Source: CAXFCD01 sp964001155 (GTDB taxonomy: Bacteria > Fidelibacterota > Marinisomatia > Marinisomatales > UBA1611). From it: DNA of 15,956 nucleotides. This document shows positions 7,220 through 15,141 of the stretch, one piece after another (position 1 is the first letter of the stretch; each line of letters starts with the position of its first letter). Made by a program: the position numbers and the translations under genes. The notes beneath the pieces are model-generated. The model was not told the DNA's origin. It saw only the letters and a program-made list of their open reading frames with translations, and searched no databases. The stretch is taken from contig CAXFCD010000128.1 in the NCBI GenBank assembly GCA_964001155.1, forward strand, positions 1-15,956, read 5' to 3'.

Positions 7220-8275
7220 ATGTATTTAGGTTTAGACATTGGGAGACAATATGTAAAAATGGTCTCTGTTGAAAAAACAAAAGAAGGGTTCAAGGTCTTG
7301 GATGCGGGATCCCGGTTGGTGCCGGAACCCAATTCAGCCTATGACCCGGAAAAAATTGACCGTCCCCATTGGGTTATGGCGGTGAAGGAATTGTTGCGTC
7401 AACAAGGCCTGAACCCGAAAAAAGTAAAAAATATCATCACTGGGATTAACGGGTCGTCAGCCAGTATTAAACAAATTACAACTATGGAAATGGCCTCAGA
7501 AGAATTGGAATCAGCCATGACCTTTGAAGCACGGAAACATATTCCTATGGATGGAACTGATGCAGTGATTGATTACCAGATTCTAGGCTCCAATCAACGG
7601 GAAGTGGACAAAATTGATGTGGGCCTGGTTGCGTGCACCAAAGGTGTTTTAACCGGCCATATGGACCTGCTGAAAGAATGCGGTCTCAAACCCGGCGTGG
7701 TGGATGTGAATCCTATCGCCATGAGCAACGCGTTCACCTTCATCAAGAATATGCCTGATGACGGCTTGGTAGTTATCCTGGATATTGGTGCTGTTTCTTC
7801 TACGTTAGTCGTATACGGAAAAGGCCAACAGTTTTTCACACGGGATTTACCCATCGGCGGCCACCATTTTGTGAAAGAATTATCCGATAAAAAAGAAATC
7901 GGTTACACGGAAGCCCAGGATATATTGTACCGTGATGGCCTTTCTGCTGCGGTGGGTTCATCCGCTGATCCCATGGGCGGTGTAGGCATCGCAGAAAGAA
8001 CCATTTATGATAATTTAGTGGAAGACCTTCGCCGGTCGCTGCGGTTTTATGCCAAGCAAACGGGACAAAGTTTCTTTTTAAAGATATTCTTGTCAGGCGG
8101 CGCTGCAGATACACCGGGACTTACAGATTTTGTATCGGGAAAACTCAATATCGATTGCGGTATTTTTGATCCATTCGCTGAAGTTGAAGGAGCTGAAAAT
8201 ATTTCTGTCACAAACCACAGCCAGTTTACTATAGCCTTGGGGTTAGGTATTCGCGGAGGGATGGATCATGAGTAA
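7220..8275 (+). CDS. pilM: Type IV pilus assembly ATPase-fold protein PilM
   Basis: This 351-residue protein has the actin/FtsA-like fold of PilM, the cytoplasmic ring protein that binds ATP and the N-terminal tail of PilN. The first phosphate loop is at 3-15 (LGLDIGRQYVKMV), the second at about 184-200 (ILDIGAVSSTLVVYG), and the adenosine-binding motif at 289-301 (IFLSGGAADTPGL). Length and order are normal for the family. Its ATG follows AGGAA (7211-7215) after a 15-base gap from the minor pilin gene. It overlaps pilN by 8 bases. It heads the pilM-N-O-P-Q block, the standard arrangement in type IVa pilus clusters, and this block argues for a pilus rather than a type II secretion system. Confidence 0.95.
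   Translation: MYLGLDIGRQYVKMVSVEKTKEGFKVLDAGSRLVPEPNSAYDPEKIDRPHWVMAVKELLRQQGLNPKKVKNIITGINGSSASIKQITTMEMASEELESAMTFEARKHIPMDGTDAVIDYQILGSNQREVDKIDVGLVACTKGVLTGHMDLLKECGLKPGVVDVNPIAMSNAFTFIKNMPDDGLVVILDIGAVSSTLVVYGKGQQFFTRDLPIGGHHFVKELSDKKEIGYTEAQDILYRDGLSAAVGSSADPMGGVGIAERTIYDNLVEDLRRSLRFYAKQTGQSFFLKIFLSGGAADTPGLTDFVSGKLNIDCGIFDPFAEVEGAENISVTNHSQFTIALGLGIRGGMDHE
8255..8260 (+). promoter_or_regulatory. Shine-Dalgarno site of pilN inside the pilM end
   Basis: GGAGGG lies 7 bases before the pilN ATG at 8268 and within the last codons of pilM. It is the strongest ribosome binding site in the cluster and supports the overlapping start. Confidence 0.7.
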
Positions 8276-8861
8276 GCAATATATTGTCATTAATCTGAAC
8301 AAGGCCGAAAGTGCTGAAACTAGGCTTGAGCGAATCAGGGAACAGGTTCGTTGGGGCACATTTTCCTTTCTCGTTGTCCTGCTCTTAGGTGTGAATGTTA
8401 GGGTGTGGATGATTGGTGCAGGATATAATGATATTATTGACCAGAAAAAAAATGAAATAATTCGTCTTAAAGACGAAATCAATAAATTGCAAACTGAAGG
8501 AAAAAATTTATCCAAAGAAGATATTCTATCCTTTGCTGATCTGGAACAGGATCGATTCCTTTGGGCTAAAAATCTGGAAGAAATGGGTAAAATGACACCG
8601 GATGATATGGCCATCACCGGCTTGCGGTTTAAGCGTGGGCGTCTGGTGATAAAAGGTATTGCCCTCACTTTCGAAGACAGGAAGGATTTTGAGATTATTG
8701 ATGAGTACGTCCAGACCTTGAGACGAAATAAAGATTTTTCATACAATTTTAACAAAATCAAGTATGTGGGCCATAGTAAGGTAAATGTACGGGGACAGGA
8801 AATTGTCCGTTTTGAAATTGAAGCAAAAATTAAAAAAGCAAGACGGAAGTCTTTTTCATAA
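8268..8861 (+). CDS. pilN: Inner-membrane alignment protein PilN
   Basis: This 197-residue bitopic inner-membrane protein has a short cytoplasmic tail, a membrane helix at about 30-50, a charged coiled coil at about 54-80, and a periplasmic alpha/beta domain from about 95 to the end. The tail contains VINLNKAE; the INL part matches the conserved PilN tail that inserts into PilM, although the usual INLLP continuation is altered to INLNK. The hydrophobic helix, the coiled coil and the position between pilM and pilO all fit PilN. It pairs with PilO to form the periplasmic collar linking the motor to the secretin. The start overlaps the pilM end. Confidence 0.87.
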   Translation: MSKQYIVINLNKAESAETRLERIREQVRWGTFSFLVVLLLGVNVRVWMIGAGYNDIIDQKKNEIIRLKDEINKLQTEGKNLSKEDILSFADLEQDRFLWAKNLEEMGKMTPDDMAITGLRFKRGRLVIKGIALTFEDRKDFEIIDEYVQTLRRNKDFSYNFNKIKYVGHSKVNVRGQEIVRFEIEAKIKKARRKSFS

Positions 8862-8869
8862 GGAACATT

Positions 8870-9445
8870 ATGGCTGAAAAACGAAATACATTACTCTTTG
8901 GTGCCCTAATCCTGCTGAGTATTTCATTCTGGGTGAGCGCTTCCGCTTTGATTGGTGAAAAACCTTTTGAGATCAGGGTTTTGGAAGAAGAACAAACTGA
9001 ATTGAATGAAAATTTAATCAGCGCTCAAATCCTGGCCAGTGAATTGGATCGAGTGTTTACCCTTTTCCAGGAAAACCTGGCTTTATCCCAGGCAGATTCT
9101 CTGGCAGATGATGCGAACCTTCCTTTCCTGGACAATTTGACTGATATGCTGGATGACTTAGATATCAAGTTGCTGGGTATTAAGCCAAAATCTCGAGTGG
9201 ACAAAAAAACTTTTTTTAAAGCACCATACATTATCACTTTGGAGTGCACTTTCGATCAATTTGGAAAATTTTTATCTGAGATTGAACGGTCGCCCCGATT
9301 AATTACAATGGATGAATTTGAAGTGAAAAACGGCATTGAACGCATTAAACAAAATGTAGATGAAGACGCACTGTTGAATCAGGAATTTGTGGTCAGTTTA
9401 TCGACCATTACACTGGTAAAATCAAAACCGAAGGTGACCACATGA
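8870..9445 (+). CDS. pilO: Inner-membrane alignment protein PilO
   Basis: This 191-residue protein has an N-terminal membrane helix (about 8-28), a coiled coil (about 35-70) and a small periplasmic ferredoxin-like region (about 95-185, containing KAPYIITLECTFDQFGKFL). That layout and the place after pilN identify PilO, the PilN partner. AAGGAA at 8860-8865 overlaps the pilN stop codon and gives a good start. The stop overlaps the next start in an ATGA junction. Primary sequence is poorly conserved in this family, so the call rests on topology and synteny. Confidence 0.85.
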   Translation: MAEKRNTLLFGALILLSISFWVSASALIGEKPFEIRVLEEEQTELNENLISAQILASELDRVFTLFQENLALSQADSLADDANLPFLDNLTDMLDDLDIKLLGIKPKSRVDKKTFFKAPYIITLECTFDQFGKFLSEIERSPRLITMDEFEVKNGIERIKQNVDEDALLNQEFVVSLSTITLVKSKPKVTT

Positions 9446-10062
9446 GCCAGCGATCTTTAACCATTTGGAATTTGCTGGTGGGTATAACCATTGTATCCTT
9501 GTTGGCCACCAGTTTTAAACTATTCCCCATGAATAAAAAATATACCCGGATGAAGGAACGCTCTGCAGATTTAAAGTTCGGGACCGATAAGGAATTGGAA
9601 AATATTATTGGATACCTTGAAAACCGATTGGAATCTCGGAGTGAATTTCAATTTATAATTGAAAATACGCCTATGATGCTGACAAATGTATTAGGCCTGG
9701 CTGATGGTTCTGGCAGGCGTGCAAGACGGAACAGGAATGCAATTCGAGTGGCCATGGTTTACCAACGGGAAGATCATTTCCAAGCCCAAATTGATTACAG
9801 AGGTCAAGCGTTTACAGTTTCTGTTGGGGATACAATTCCCAATATTGGGTTGGTGGAAATGATTGATGGTACTCAAGTATTGATAAAAACCGACAGTGGA
9901 CTAAAATCCTATCCCACTCCCGGAACGGAGATTACCAGTTTTAACGGGGAAGACGGCAACATAAAGGTTTCAAGCACAAGTAGGAAAAAAAGATTGAAAT
10001 CAACTCAATCATCTATGTTCGCCAATGATAAAAAAAAATTAAAAACCATTAATATTCGATAA
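9442..10062 (+). CDS. pilP: PilP-like protein linking PilN/O to the secretin, membrane-anchored
   Basis: This 206-residue protein has an N-terminal membrane helix (about 8-24) with no lipobox cysteine, a linker, a beta-rich domain at about 100-158 (IRVAMVYQRE, GQAFTVSVGDTIPNIGLV) resembling the PilP/GspC homology-region fold, and a basic C-terminal tail (178-206, RKKR and KKKLK). PilP is usually a lipoprotein; a bitopic anchor like this is closer to GspC of type II secretion. Position between pilO and the secretin supports the PilP role, binding PilN/O on one side and the secretin N-domains on the other. AAGGTG (9431-9436) precedes the ATG, which overlaps the pilO stop. An A9 run near the 3' end (10030-10038) is notable but affects only the last residues. 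Confidence 0.8.
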   Translation: MSQRSLTIWNLLVGITIVSLLATSFKLFPMNKKYTRMKERSADLKFGTDKELENIIGYLENRLESRSEFQFIIENTPMMLTNVLGLADGSGRRARRNRNAIRVAMVYQREDHFQAQIDYRGQAFTVSVGDTIPNIGLVEMIDGTQVLIKTDSGLKSYPTPGTEITSFNGEDGNIKVSSTSRKKRLKSTQSSMFANDKKKLKTINIR

Positions 10063-10076
10063 AAAATTTTGAAATG

Positions 10077-10081
10077 AAGGA
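10077..10081 (+). promoter_or_regulatory. Shine-Dalgarno site deciding the secretin start
   Basis: AAGGA lies 10 bases before the ATG at 10092, while the earlier in-frame ATG at 10074 has only A/T-rich sequence without a ribosome binding site. The downstream start also gives a cleaner signal peptide. Confidence 0.5.
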
Positions 10082-10091
10082 AAATAAAAGA

Positions 10092-11519
10092 ATGAAATTT
10101 ATGAAACAGGCAATTCTATGGGTGATGATAAGCTTTTTAGCTGTGCCCTTATTTGCCCAGGATGTCCGCACTGAGGGCGATGCAGATACACGTCTCATCA
10201 CTGTTCATGCAGAAGACGCATTTTTACCCAGTATCCTTTCAGTTTTATCAAAGGAAAGCGGTTATAATATTGTCACAGATCCAAATGTTAATCGCCAAGA
10301 TAAGATTTCAATCCATTTGGACGAAGTGCCTATTGAACAGGCGATCAACCTCGTCGTTCGTGCCGTAGGATTGAGTTATGAAGTGGTTGGGAATTCCTTT
10401 TTAGTGGCAGACCCTAAAAAATTGAAAGAAGAGGTGGGTGTTACCTCATATGTCATTGATTTGAAATATGCGTCTGCTGAAGATGTAAAAACATTGTTAC
10501 AGGATATTTCTGACCAAGTCCAGGTAGATATTCCCGGAAATAAACTGCTCATTAATGCTTCACCGAAGAAAATTGCTGAAATAATTCAAGTGGTTGAAAA
10601 AATTGATGTTCCTGCTATTCAAATCATGCTGGAAACACGGTTGATTGAAATTGCCGTGGATGCAGAAGAACAGTTAGGCATTGATTGGTCAAAGTTAGCC
10701 AAGTACACTACCATCTTGGCAGAGAATGGGGAAGAAGTGACGGAAGGCGCTGGATCTGTTTTACCTCCCGGAAATCAATTGGGAATTCTTCCACCCACCA
10801 TGGATTATAATCGCCTCAGCGCTAAGGATGAAAAAACAACTTTTTATCCCCGGTATTTCAGTCGCCAATTAACTGCCTTTGACCTGACCGTGGATATGCT
10901 GCAAAAAGACAATAAAGCTGAAGTGTTGGCTGATTCCAGGTTAACCACCATCAATGGACGGGAAGCCAGTATCAAATTGGTGGATATTGTGCCATATATT
11001 TTGAGTTCAGGCGGAGTAGGTGGTCAGGTGCAAGTTCAGCGTGAAGAAGTGGGTATCAAACTCGATATTTTACCTACTGTAAATACAGATGGGTATATAA
11101 CGGTGAAAGTTGCACCGGAAGTGTCTACCATCTTCGAATTCATTGGACCGGAAAAAAATATTCCCCGTGTGAAAAGTAGAACATCATCAACAACCATTCG
11201 TGTCCGCGATGGGGAATCTATTGTGATTGGTGGTTTATTAAGTAATGATCGGAAGAAAACATCTTATCAGGTACCGGTTCTACATAAAATTCCCTGGCTG
11301 GGGAAAAAATTGTTTACATCCAATGGTTTGGTTGAACGGAAAACAGATTTAATTATCCAAATTACCCCAACCATTGTGAAGGATGCATACACAGGCATTG
11401 TTAAATCTAAGGACATGACCGACTATGAAAATTATGTAATTCACGGTGAATCCGAAGAGAAAACTGAAAAATTGGAGGAACCTGACCATGAAGAATCAGA
11501 TTCCGAATCAGGAGAATAA
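10092..11519 (+). CDS. pilQ: Type IV pilus secretin PilQ (compact form)
   Basis: This 475-residue outer-membrane secretin forms the gated channel for the pilus. It has a signal peptide (about 1-22, cut near LFA/QD), a secretin/TonB short N-terminal domain (about 34-110), one N1-type ring domain (about 117-175) and the secretin pore domain (about 180-430). The hallmark VPVLHKIPWLGKKLF is at 394-408, with the conserved stretch VRDGESIVIGGLL at 371-383. It lacks the AMIN peptidoglycan-binding domains and extra length of typical PilQ (about 700 residues). The last 25 residues are highly acidic. An in-frame ATG at 10074 would add six residues but lacks a Shine-Dalgarno sequence. It ends 4 bases before the lipoprotein gene, whose ribosome binding site lies in its last codons. 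A GspD-like identity is possible, but the neighbours favour PilQ. Confidence 0.92.
   Translation: MKFMKQAILWVMISFLAVPLFAQDVRTEGDADTRLITVHAEDAFLPSILSVLSKESGYNIVTDPNVNRQDKISIHLDEVPIEQAINLVVRAVGLSYEVVGNSFLVADPKKLKEEVGVTSYVIDLKYASAEDVKTLLQDISDQVQVDIPGNKLLINASPKKIAEIIQVVEKIDVPAIQIMLETRLIEIAVDAEEQLGIDWSKLAKYTTILAENGEEVTEGAGSVLPPGNQLGILPPTMDYNRLSAKDEKTTFYPRYFSRQLTAFDLTVDMLQKDNKAEVLADSRLTTINGREASIKLVDIVPYILSSGGVGGQVQVQREEVGIKLDILPTVNTDGYITVKVAPEVSTIFEFIGPEKNIPRVKSRTSSTTIRVRDGESIVIGGLLSNDRKKTSYQVPVLHKIPWLGKKLFTSNGLVERKTDLIIQITPTIVKDAYTGIVKSKDMTDYENYVIHGESEEKTEKLEEPDHEESDSESGE
11510..11514 (+). promoter_or_regulatory. Shine-Dalgarno site of the Ig-repeat lipoprotein
   Basis: AGGAG at the 3' end of the secretin gene lies 9 bases before the ATG at 11524. 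It fixes the start just ahead of the lipoprotein signal peptide and rules out the longer in-frame reading from 11446 that overlaps the secretin. Confidence 0.75.
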
Positions 11520-11523
11520 AATA

Positions 11524-14500
11524 ATGTATTCTAAAAACTATTTAGTATCAATCCTTTTGATAGGATTTTCATTGATGAGCTGGTCCTGTGACGACCGTGT
11601 TCCTGAAGAAACTACATCATCGTCCAATGCAAATCTAACCATTTTAGCCACACAAGCTGTTTCTGACATTGATCCCATCAACGTAGGTGAAGTGGTCTCC
11701 GGATCATCCAAACTTCGTCTTGAAGCGGAGCTTAGGGATGAAAACAATGTCATTATTAAAGATGGTGTAATTACCTTTTCATGTGACCAAGCAGGATCCT
11801 TTGATGTTTCATCACCTACGACAGATTCTGAAGGAAAGGTGTATGTGATTTTTGATCCAAATGATGGTGTTGAAGCTGTGGATAAATCATCAACTGTCTC
11901 CACCTTTGAGGGGGCTACGATTACAGCAACTTATAATGAAAAAGTCACTGCTGAAGTAGAATTCAATATCTATGATACCAAAGATGATGTATGGCCTTAT
12001 AACATGAATATGTCTTCCAATGTAAGTAGTATTCTCTTAGACAATGGTGCAACGACTGCTCAGGTTGAGGTCCAAGTATTCAATAAAATTTATTCAGCGG
12101 TTGAAGATGTTATTTTATCTTTCAGTTCAAGTAAAGGATTTTTAGAATCAGAAGGGACCACCGACAGTTCCGGTACCGTCAATATGATTTTTCGGGATAC
12201 GGGAACCCAGAATGATATCGGTTTAGCTTATATTTATTGTACATTTACCCATCCTGGTTTTAATGCGACCATTTCAGATACAATTTCAGTTACAATTGGA
12301 TCAGACAGGAATCTTGTTTTAGATACAACACCCATTTCGTATTTAAATGGGACAACACCCATCGTTGTGGGGGAAGATATTATAGGAGATGTGGCAATCA
12401 CTCGAATTGTGGCCAGTGTTCTGGATACTTCCGGGAATGGGATTGCCGGTCAACTGGTTAACTTAAAAGCCACGGTTTTGGGTGCCAATGTAGGCTCTCT
12501 GGCAATCACCTCCAATGAAACAGATGGTGAAGGAAAAGTTTATGCTTATTTTGATGATGGTGGAAATTCTTATTTAGACATTGCCGGTACTACAGAATTT
12601 GATGGTGTGGTTATTACAGCTTATTTAGGTGATTCCACCAGTTCTACAACTACATCAAACCAAGTGAATGTTTATCCGGAAGATGCCTGGCCCTATAATT
12701 TATACCTTAATTCTGATGTAGATCAGATTCTATTAGATAACGGAGCGACAACAGCCGAAATTGAAGCTAGGGTAGAGAACCAATACGGCGCACCGATTCA
12801 AAATGTTACTTTATATTTTGAATCTGACAAAGGAACTTTAGAACCCACCGGCGTCACCGATAGTGCAGGTGTTGTGACCCTAACATTCAGCGACAATGGG
12901 ACCCAGGACGATTTGGGATTGGTAAATATTGAAGCAAACTTCGAACATCCCGGATTCGCATCATCCATTACAGATTCCGTTCAAATTACGATAGGAACAA
13001 ACAATGGAATGACCCTCGAAATAATCCCCGTTTCTTATGATGAAACCGGTTCAACAGTCATTGTGGGTGAAGATATTGCAGGAAATGCTGCTGTCATGCT
13101 ACTGGTAGCAACCGTGGTGGATACCTTACAAAATCCCGTGGCAGGAACGCCGGTTGAATTTGTAACTACATCTGGTAATGATGAGGTAGGCTCAATTTCC
13201 TATGATAATAACATTTCGAATACAGAAGGTCAGGTCATTGCTTATTTTGATGATGGTGGGACTGTTTACACAGATAATCCAGGCACACCAAACTTTGAAG
13301 GTGTCACCGTTGTCGCTTCTTTTGGAGAGAATACCACAGATCCTGAATCATTCAATGTTTATAGTGAAGATAATGTATGGCCATACAACCTTATTATCAA
13401 TACAGATACTGATGTAATTCATGTTGGTGGTGAAACCGTTGCTAATATTACAACACGACTCTTAAATGCCTTAGGAAATCCTGTAAAAGATGCCCAAATC
13501 AATTATACATCAACACTGGGTTTTATCACAGCCACAGGTTATACAGATTCTACAGGGATTGATACAGTGGCATTTACTGATTTAGGCGATCCTGATGACG
13601 TGGGTGTTTCTGATATTGTTGCCACATTCTCACATCCCGGGTTTAGTTCTGTGTCCATTCAAGATTCCCTTCAAATTTTTATAGAGGATACTACATTCCA
13701 GCAATGTGCTTATATCGAAATTCCATCTTCTAATCCCGGTAGAATTGTGGTCAGGGATGGCGGTGGTGTTGAATCAACATTGATTAAAGCGGAAGTGTAT
13801 GATGATAACGGTAATTTGATCAATACACCTACGCCTGTCGTATTCATACTTAATCCATTGGTGGGTGATGCCTATTTAAATGAAGTGGACTCAACTACAG
13901 CAACCGCATATACTGTGAATGGTGTTGCTTCTGTTTCTGTGAATAGTGGCACAGACCCAGGCCCAGTCAGGGTTGAGGTTACCTGTGATTGTGATCAGGA
14001 TGGAACGATAGATTTAACTAGCGTTGCTGTACCGGTCATTATTGCTTCCGGTGCTCCGTATTACATTGAGGCTGAATATGATCCTCAGGCAACAGAAACA
14101 ATTGGCGGTGGGTTTTATCAAACAGAATGTGCGGCAACCGTATCAGATATTCATCATAACCCTGTTGAAGATTCAACCTATGTTTATTGGACAATAGATC
14201 CCATCGCGCCTGATACACTCATTGATGCTTTTGTCGAGGGAGTGAGTTTCACCAATAATGAAGGTGTCATTAGCGGTATTGCAACTTCCGGTGTTGCCAG
14301 GTCTGTTATTGTTTATTCTACCGATGCTATTGGTGATATTGGCCGTGTGAAAGCAATCACCTTTGGTGCGAATGGGGATTCAGTTTATACGCACATTAAT
14401 GAAGATGAAGGCGATGCAACCTTATTCTTTTTGCCGGGGCAAGTAATTCTCATGGCAGATGCAACTTATTGGGACTTTACCTTTAGCGCTGATCCTGCAA

Positions 14501-15117
14501 CTATCATGCTGACAGCCATTGTAAATGATTTTTATGGAAACGCTGTTGTGGGTGCACCGGTTGCGTTTAATGGGACCGGTGTTAGCCAATGGGCAGAGGT
14601 TGGCTATGAGGCCTATGAAGATTTCGGGACGGACCAAGAAGATGGAACTAACGACCTAGGAGAAGGCGATGGGTGTTTCACTTGGCGGGATTATGGTGCA
14701 GACGATGATCCAACAACAACCGATTGGGGTAATTTTAATGATGAACACGATGCCATTGACACCACCGGTGATGGGAATTGGGATGTTGCAGAAGTGTCAG
14801 AGGCTTTTGACGATTTTGGTGTAGATGGTATAGATGGAACTGCCGACGAAGGGGAAGGTGATGGCGAGTGGAATGGGTATTCCATGATTGGCTGTGACCC
14901 GATTGTACATACCGATGAGGACGGCTATGCCAGAATTATGGTCGTGTATAATAAGGAAATATGCATTCTTGCTAATCAAGATGACGAAACGACGCCTCCT
15001 ACCTGTACTTGGGATGATTTTACATCATCGCTTACAGCAACTTTAATGATACCCCAAATTACTGCCAGCGATCCTCTCGAGGTATTATTGGTTAGATCAC
15101 CAGATACATGTGACTAA
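11524..15117 (+). CDS. Giant Ig-like repeat lipoprotein inside the pilus operon
   Basis: This 1197-residue protein has a short signal peptide ending MSWSC, with Cys22 as the likely lipidated residue; the lipobox is loose, as often in FCB bacteria. Asp-Asp follows the cysteine. About nine Ig-like beta domains follow, resembling bacterial Big_1/invasin-type modules. Residues 157-388 and 389-618 are two copies of a two-domain supramodule, each starting WPYN, and a further half copy runs from 619 to about 720; a related half module lies before residue 157. Shared signatures include DNGATTA, HPGF, VGEDI and YFDDGG. Three more Ig-like domains follow, the last interrupted at about 1028-1119 by an acidic insertion with an EF-hand-like loop. 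There is no T9SS sorting domain. It lies 4 bases after the secretin and 24 before pilB. Inferred role: outer-membrane-anchored pilus accessory or adhesin. I do not recognise a named family for the whole protein. Confidence 0.88.
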   Translation: MYSKNYLVSILLIGFSLMSWSCDDRVPEETTSSSNANLTILATQAVSDIDPINVGEVVSGSSKLRLEAELRDENNVIIKDGVITFSCDQAGSFDVSSPTTDSEGKVYVIFDPNDGVEAVDKSSTVSTFEGATITATYNEKVTAEVEFNIYDTKDDVWPYNMNMSSNVSSILLDNGATTAQVEVQVFNKIYSAVEDVILSFSSSKGFLESEGTTDSSGTVNMIFRDTGTQNDIGLAYIYCTFTHPGFNATISDTISVTIGSDRNLVLDTTPISYLNGTTPIVVGEDIIGDVAITRIVASVLDTSGNGIAGQLVNLKATVLGANVGSLAITSNETDGEGKVYAYFDDGGNSYLDIAGTTEFDGVVITAYLGDSTSSTTTSNQVNVYPEDAWPYNLYLNSDVDQILLDNGATTAEIEARVENQYGAPIQNVTLYFESDKGTLEPTGVTDSAGVVTLTFSDNGTQDDLGLVNIEANFEHPGFASSITDSVQITIGTNNGMTLEIIPVSYDETGSTVIVGEDIAGNAAVMLLVATVVDTLQNPVAGTPVEFVTTSGNDEVGSISYDNNISNTEGQVIAYFDDGGTVYTDNPGTPNFEGVTVVASFGENTTDPESFNVYSEDNVWPYNLIINTDTDVIHVGGETVANITTRLLNALGNPVKDAQINYTSTLGFITATGYTDSTGIDTVAFTDLGDPDDVGVSDIVATFSHPGFSSVSIQDSLQIFIEDTTFQQCAYIEIPSSNPGRIVVRDGGGVESTLIKAEVYDDNGNLINTPTPVVFILNPLVGDAYLNEVDSTTATAYTVNGVASVSVNSGTDPGPVRVEVTCDCDQDGTIDLTSVAVPVIIASGAPYYIEAEYDPQATETIGGGFYQTECAATVSDIHHNPVEDSTYVYWTIDPIAPDTLIDAFVEGVSFTNNEGVISGIATSGVARSVIVYSTDAIGDIGRVKAITFGANGDSVYTHINEDEGDATLFFLPGQVILMADATYWDFTFSADPATIMLTAIVNDFYGNAVVGAPVAFNGTGVSQWAEVGYEAYEDFGTDQEDGTNDLGEGDGCFTWRDYGADDDPTTTDWGNFNDEHDAIDTTGDGNWDVAEVSEAFDDFGVDGIDGTADEGEGDGEWNGYSMIGCDPIVHTDEDGYARIMVVYNKEICILANQDDETTPPTCTWDDFTSSLTATLMIPQITASDPLEVLLVRSPDTCD
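11992..13687 (+). repeat. Tandem supramodule repeat, two and a half copies of about 230 codons
   Basis: Unit starts are marked by WPYN codons at 11992, 12688 and 13378, spaced 696 and 690 bases. Each full unit has an A domain (ending near an HPGF motif and a DS/DT-V-T-I-G strand) and a B domain (with VGEDI and YFDDGG). The third copy has only the A domain. Similarity is clear in protein and visible but diverged in DNA, so the duplication is not recent. Confidence 0.85.
14620..14865 (+). repeat. Acidic calcium-loop-like repeat pair flanking an EF-hand-like loop
   Basis: DFGTDQEDGTNDLGEGDG (14620-14673) and DFGVDGIDGTADEGEGDG (14812-14865) match at 13 of 18 positions and are 64 codons apart. 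Between them, DTTGDGNWDVAE (14758-14793) has acidic or oxygen-bearing residues at loop positions 1, 3, 5, 7, 9 and 12 and Gly at 6, as in an EF-hand loop. The whole insertion sits within the last Ig-like domain of the lipoprotein. Calcium binding is inferred. Confidence 0.65.
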
Positions 15118-15141
15118 AACGGAAAATCAAAGAATAAAAAA

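Noticed and set aside
8243..8761. 172-residue minus-strand reading frame
   Set aside because: It is the shadow of pilN, lacks a ribosome binding site and domain features, and runs against the operon.
10030..10038. A9 run near the pilP 3' end as a slippage or frameshift site
   Set aside because: Slippage would alter only the last eight or so residues and would not fuse to the next gene; such runs are common in AT-rich DNA.
11446..11523. N-terminal extension of the Ig lipoprotein overlapping the secretin
   Set aside because: AGGAG plus a lipoprotein signal peptide place the start at 11524; the overlap codes for the acidic secretin tail.
11538..11903. 121-residue minus-strand reading frame
   Set aside because: It lies wholly opposite the lipoprotein gene, whose signal peptide and Ig domains are clear.
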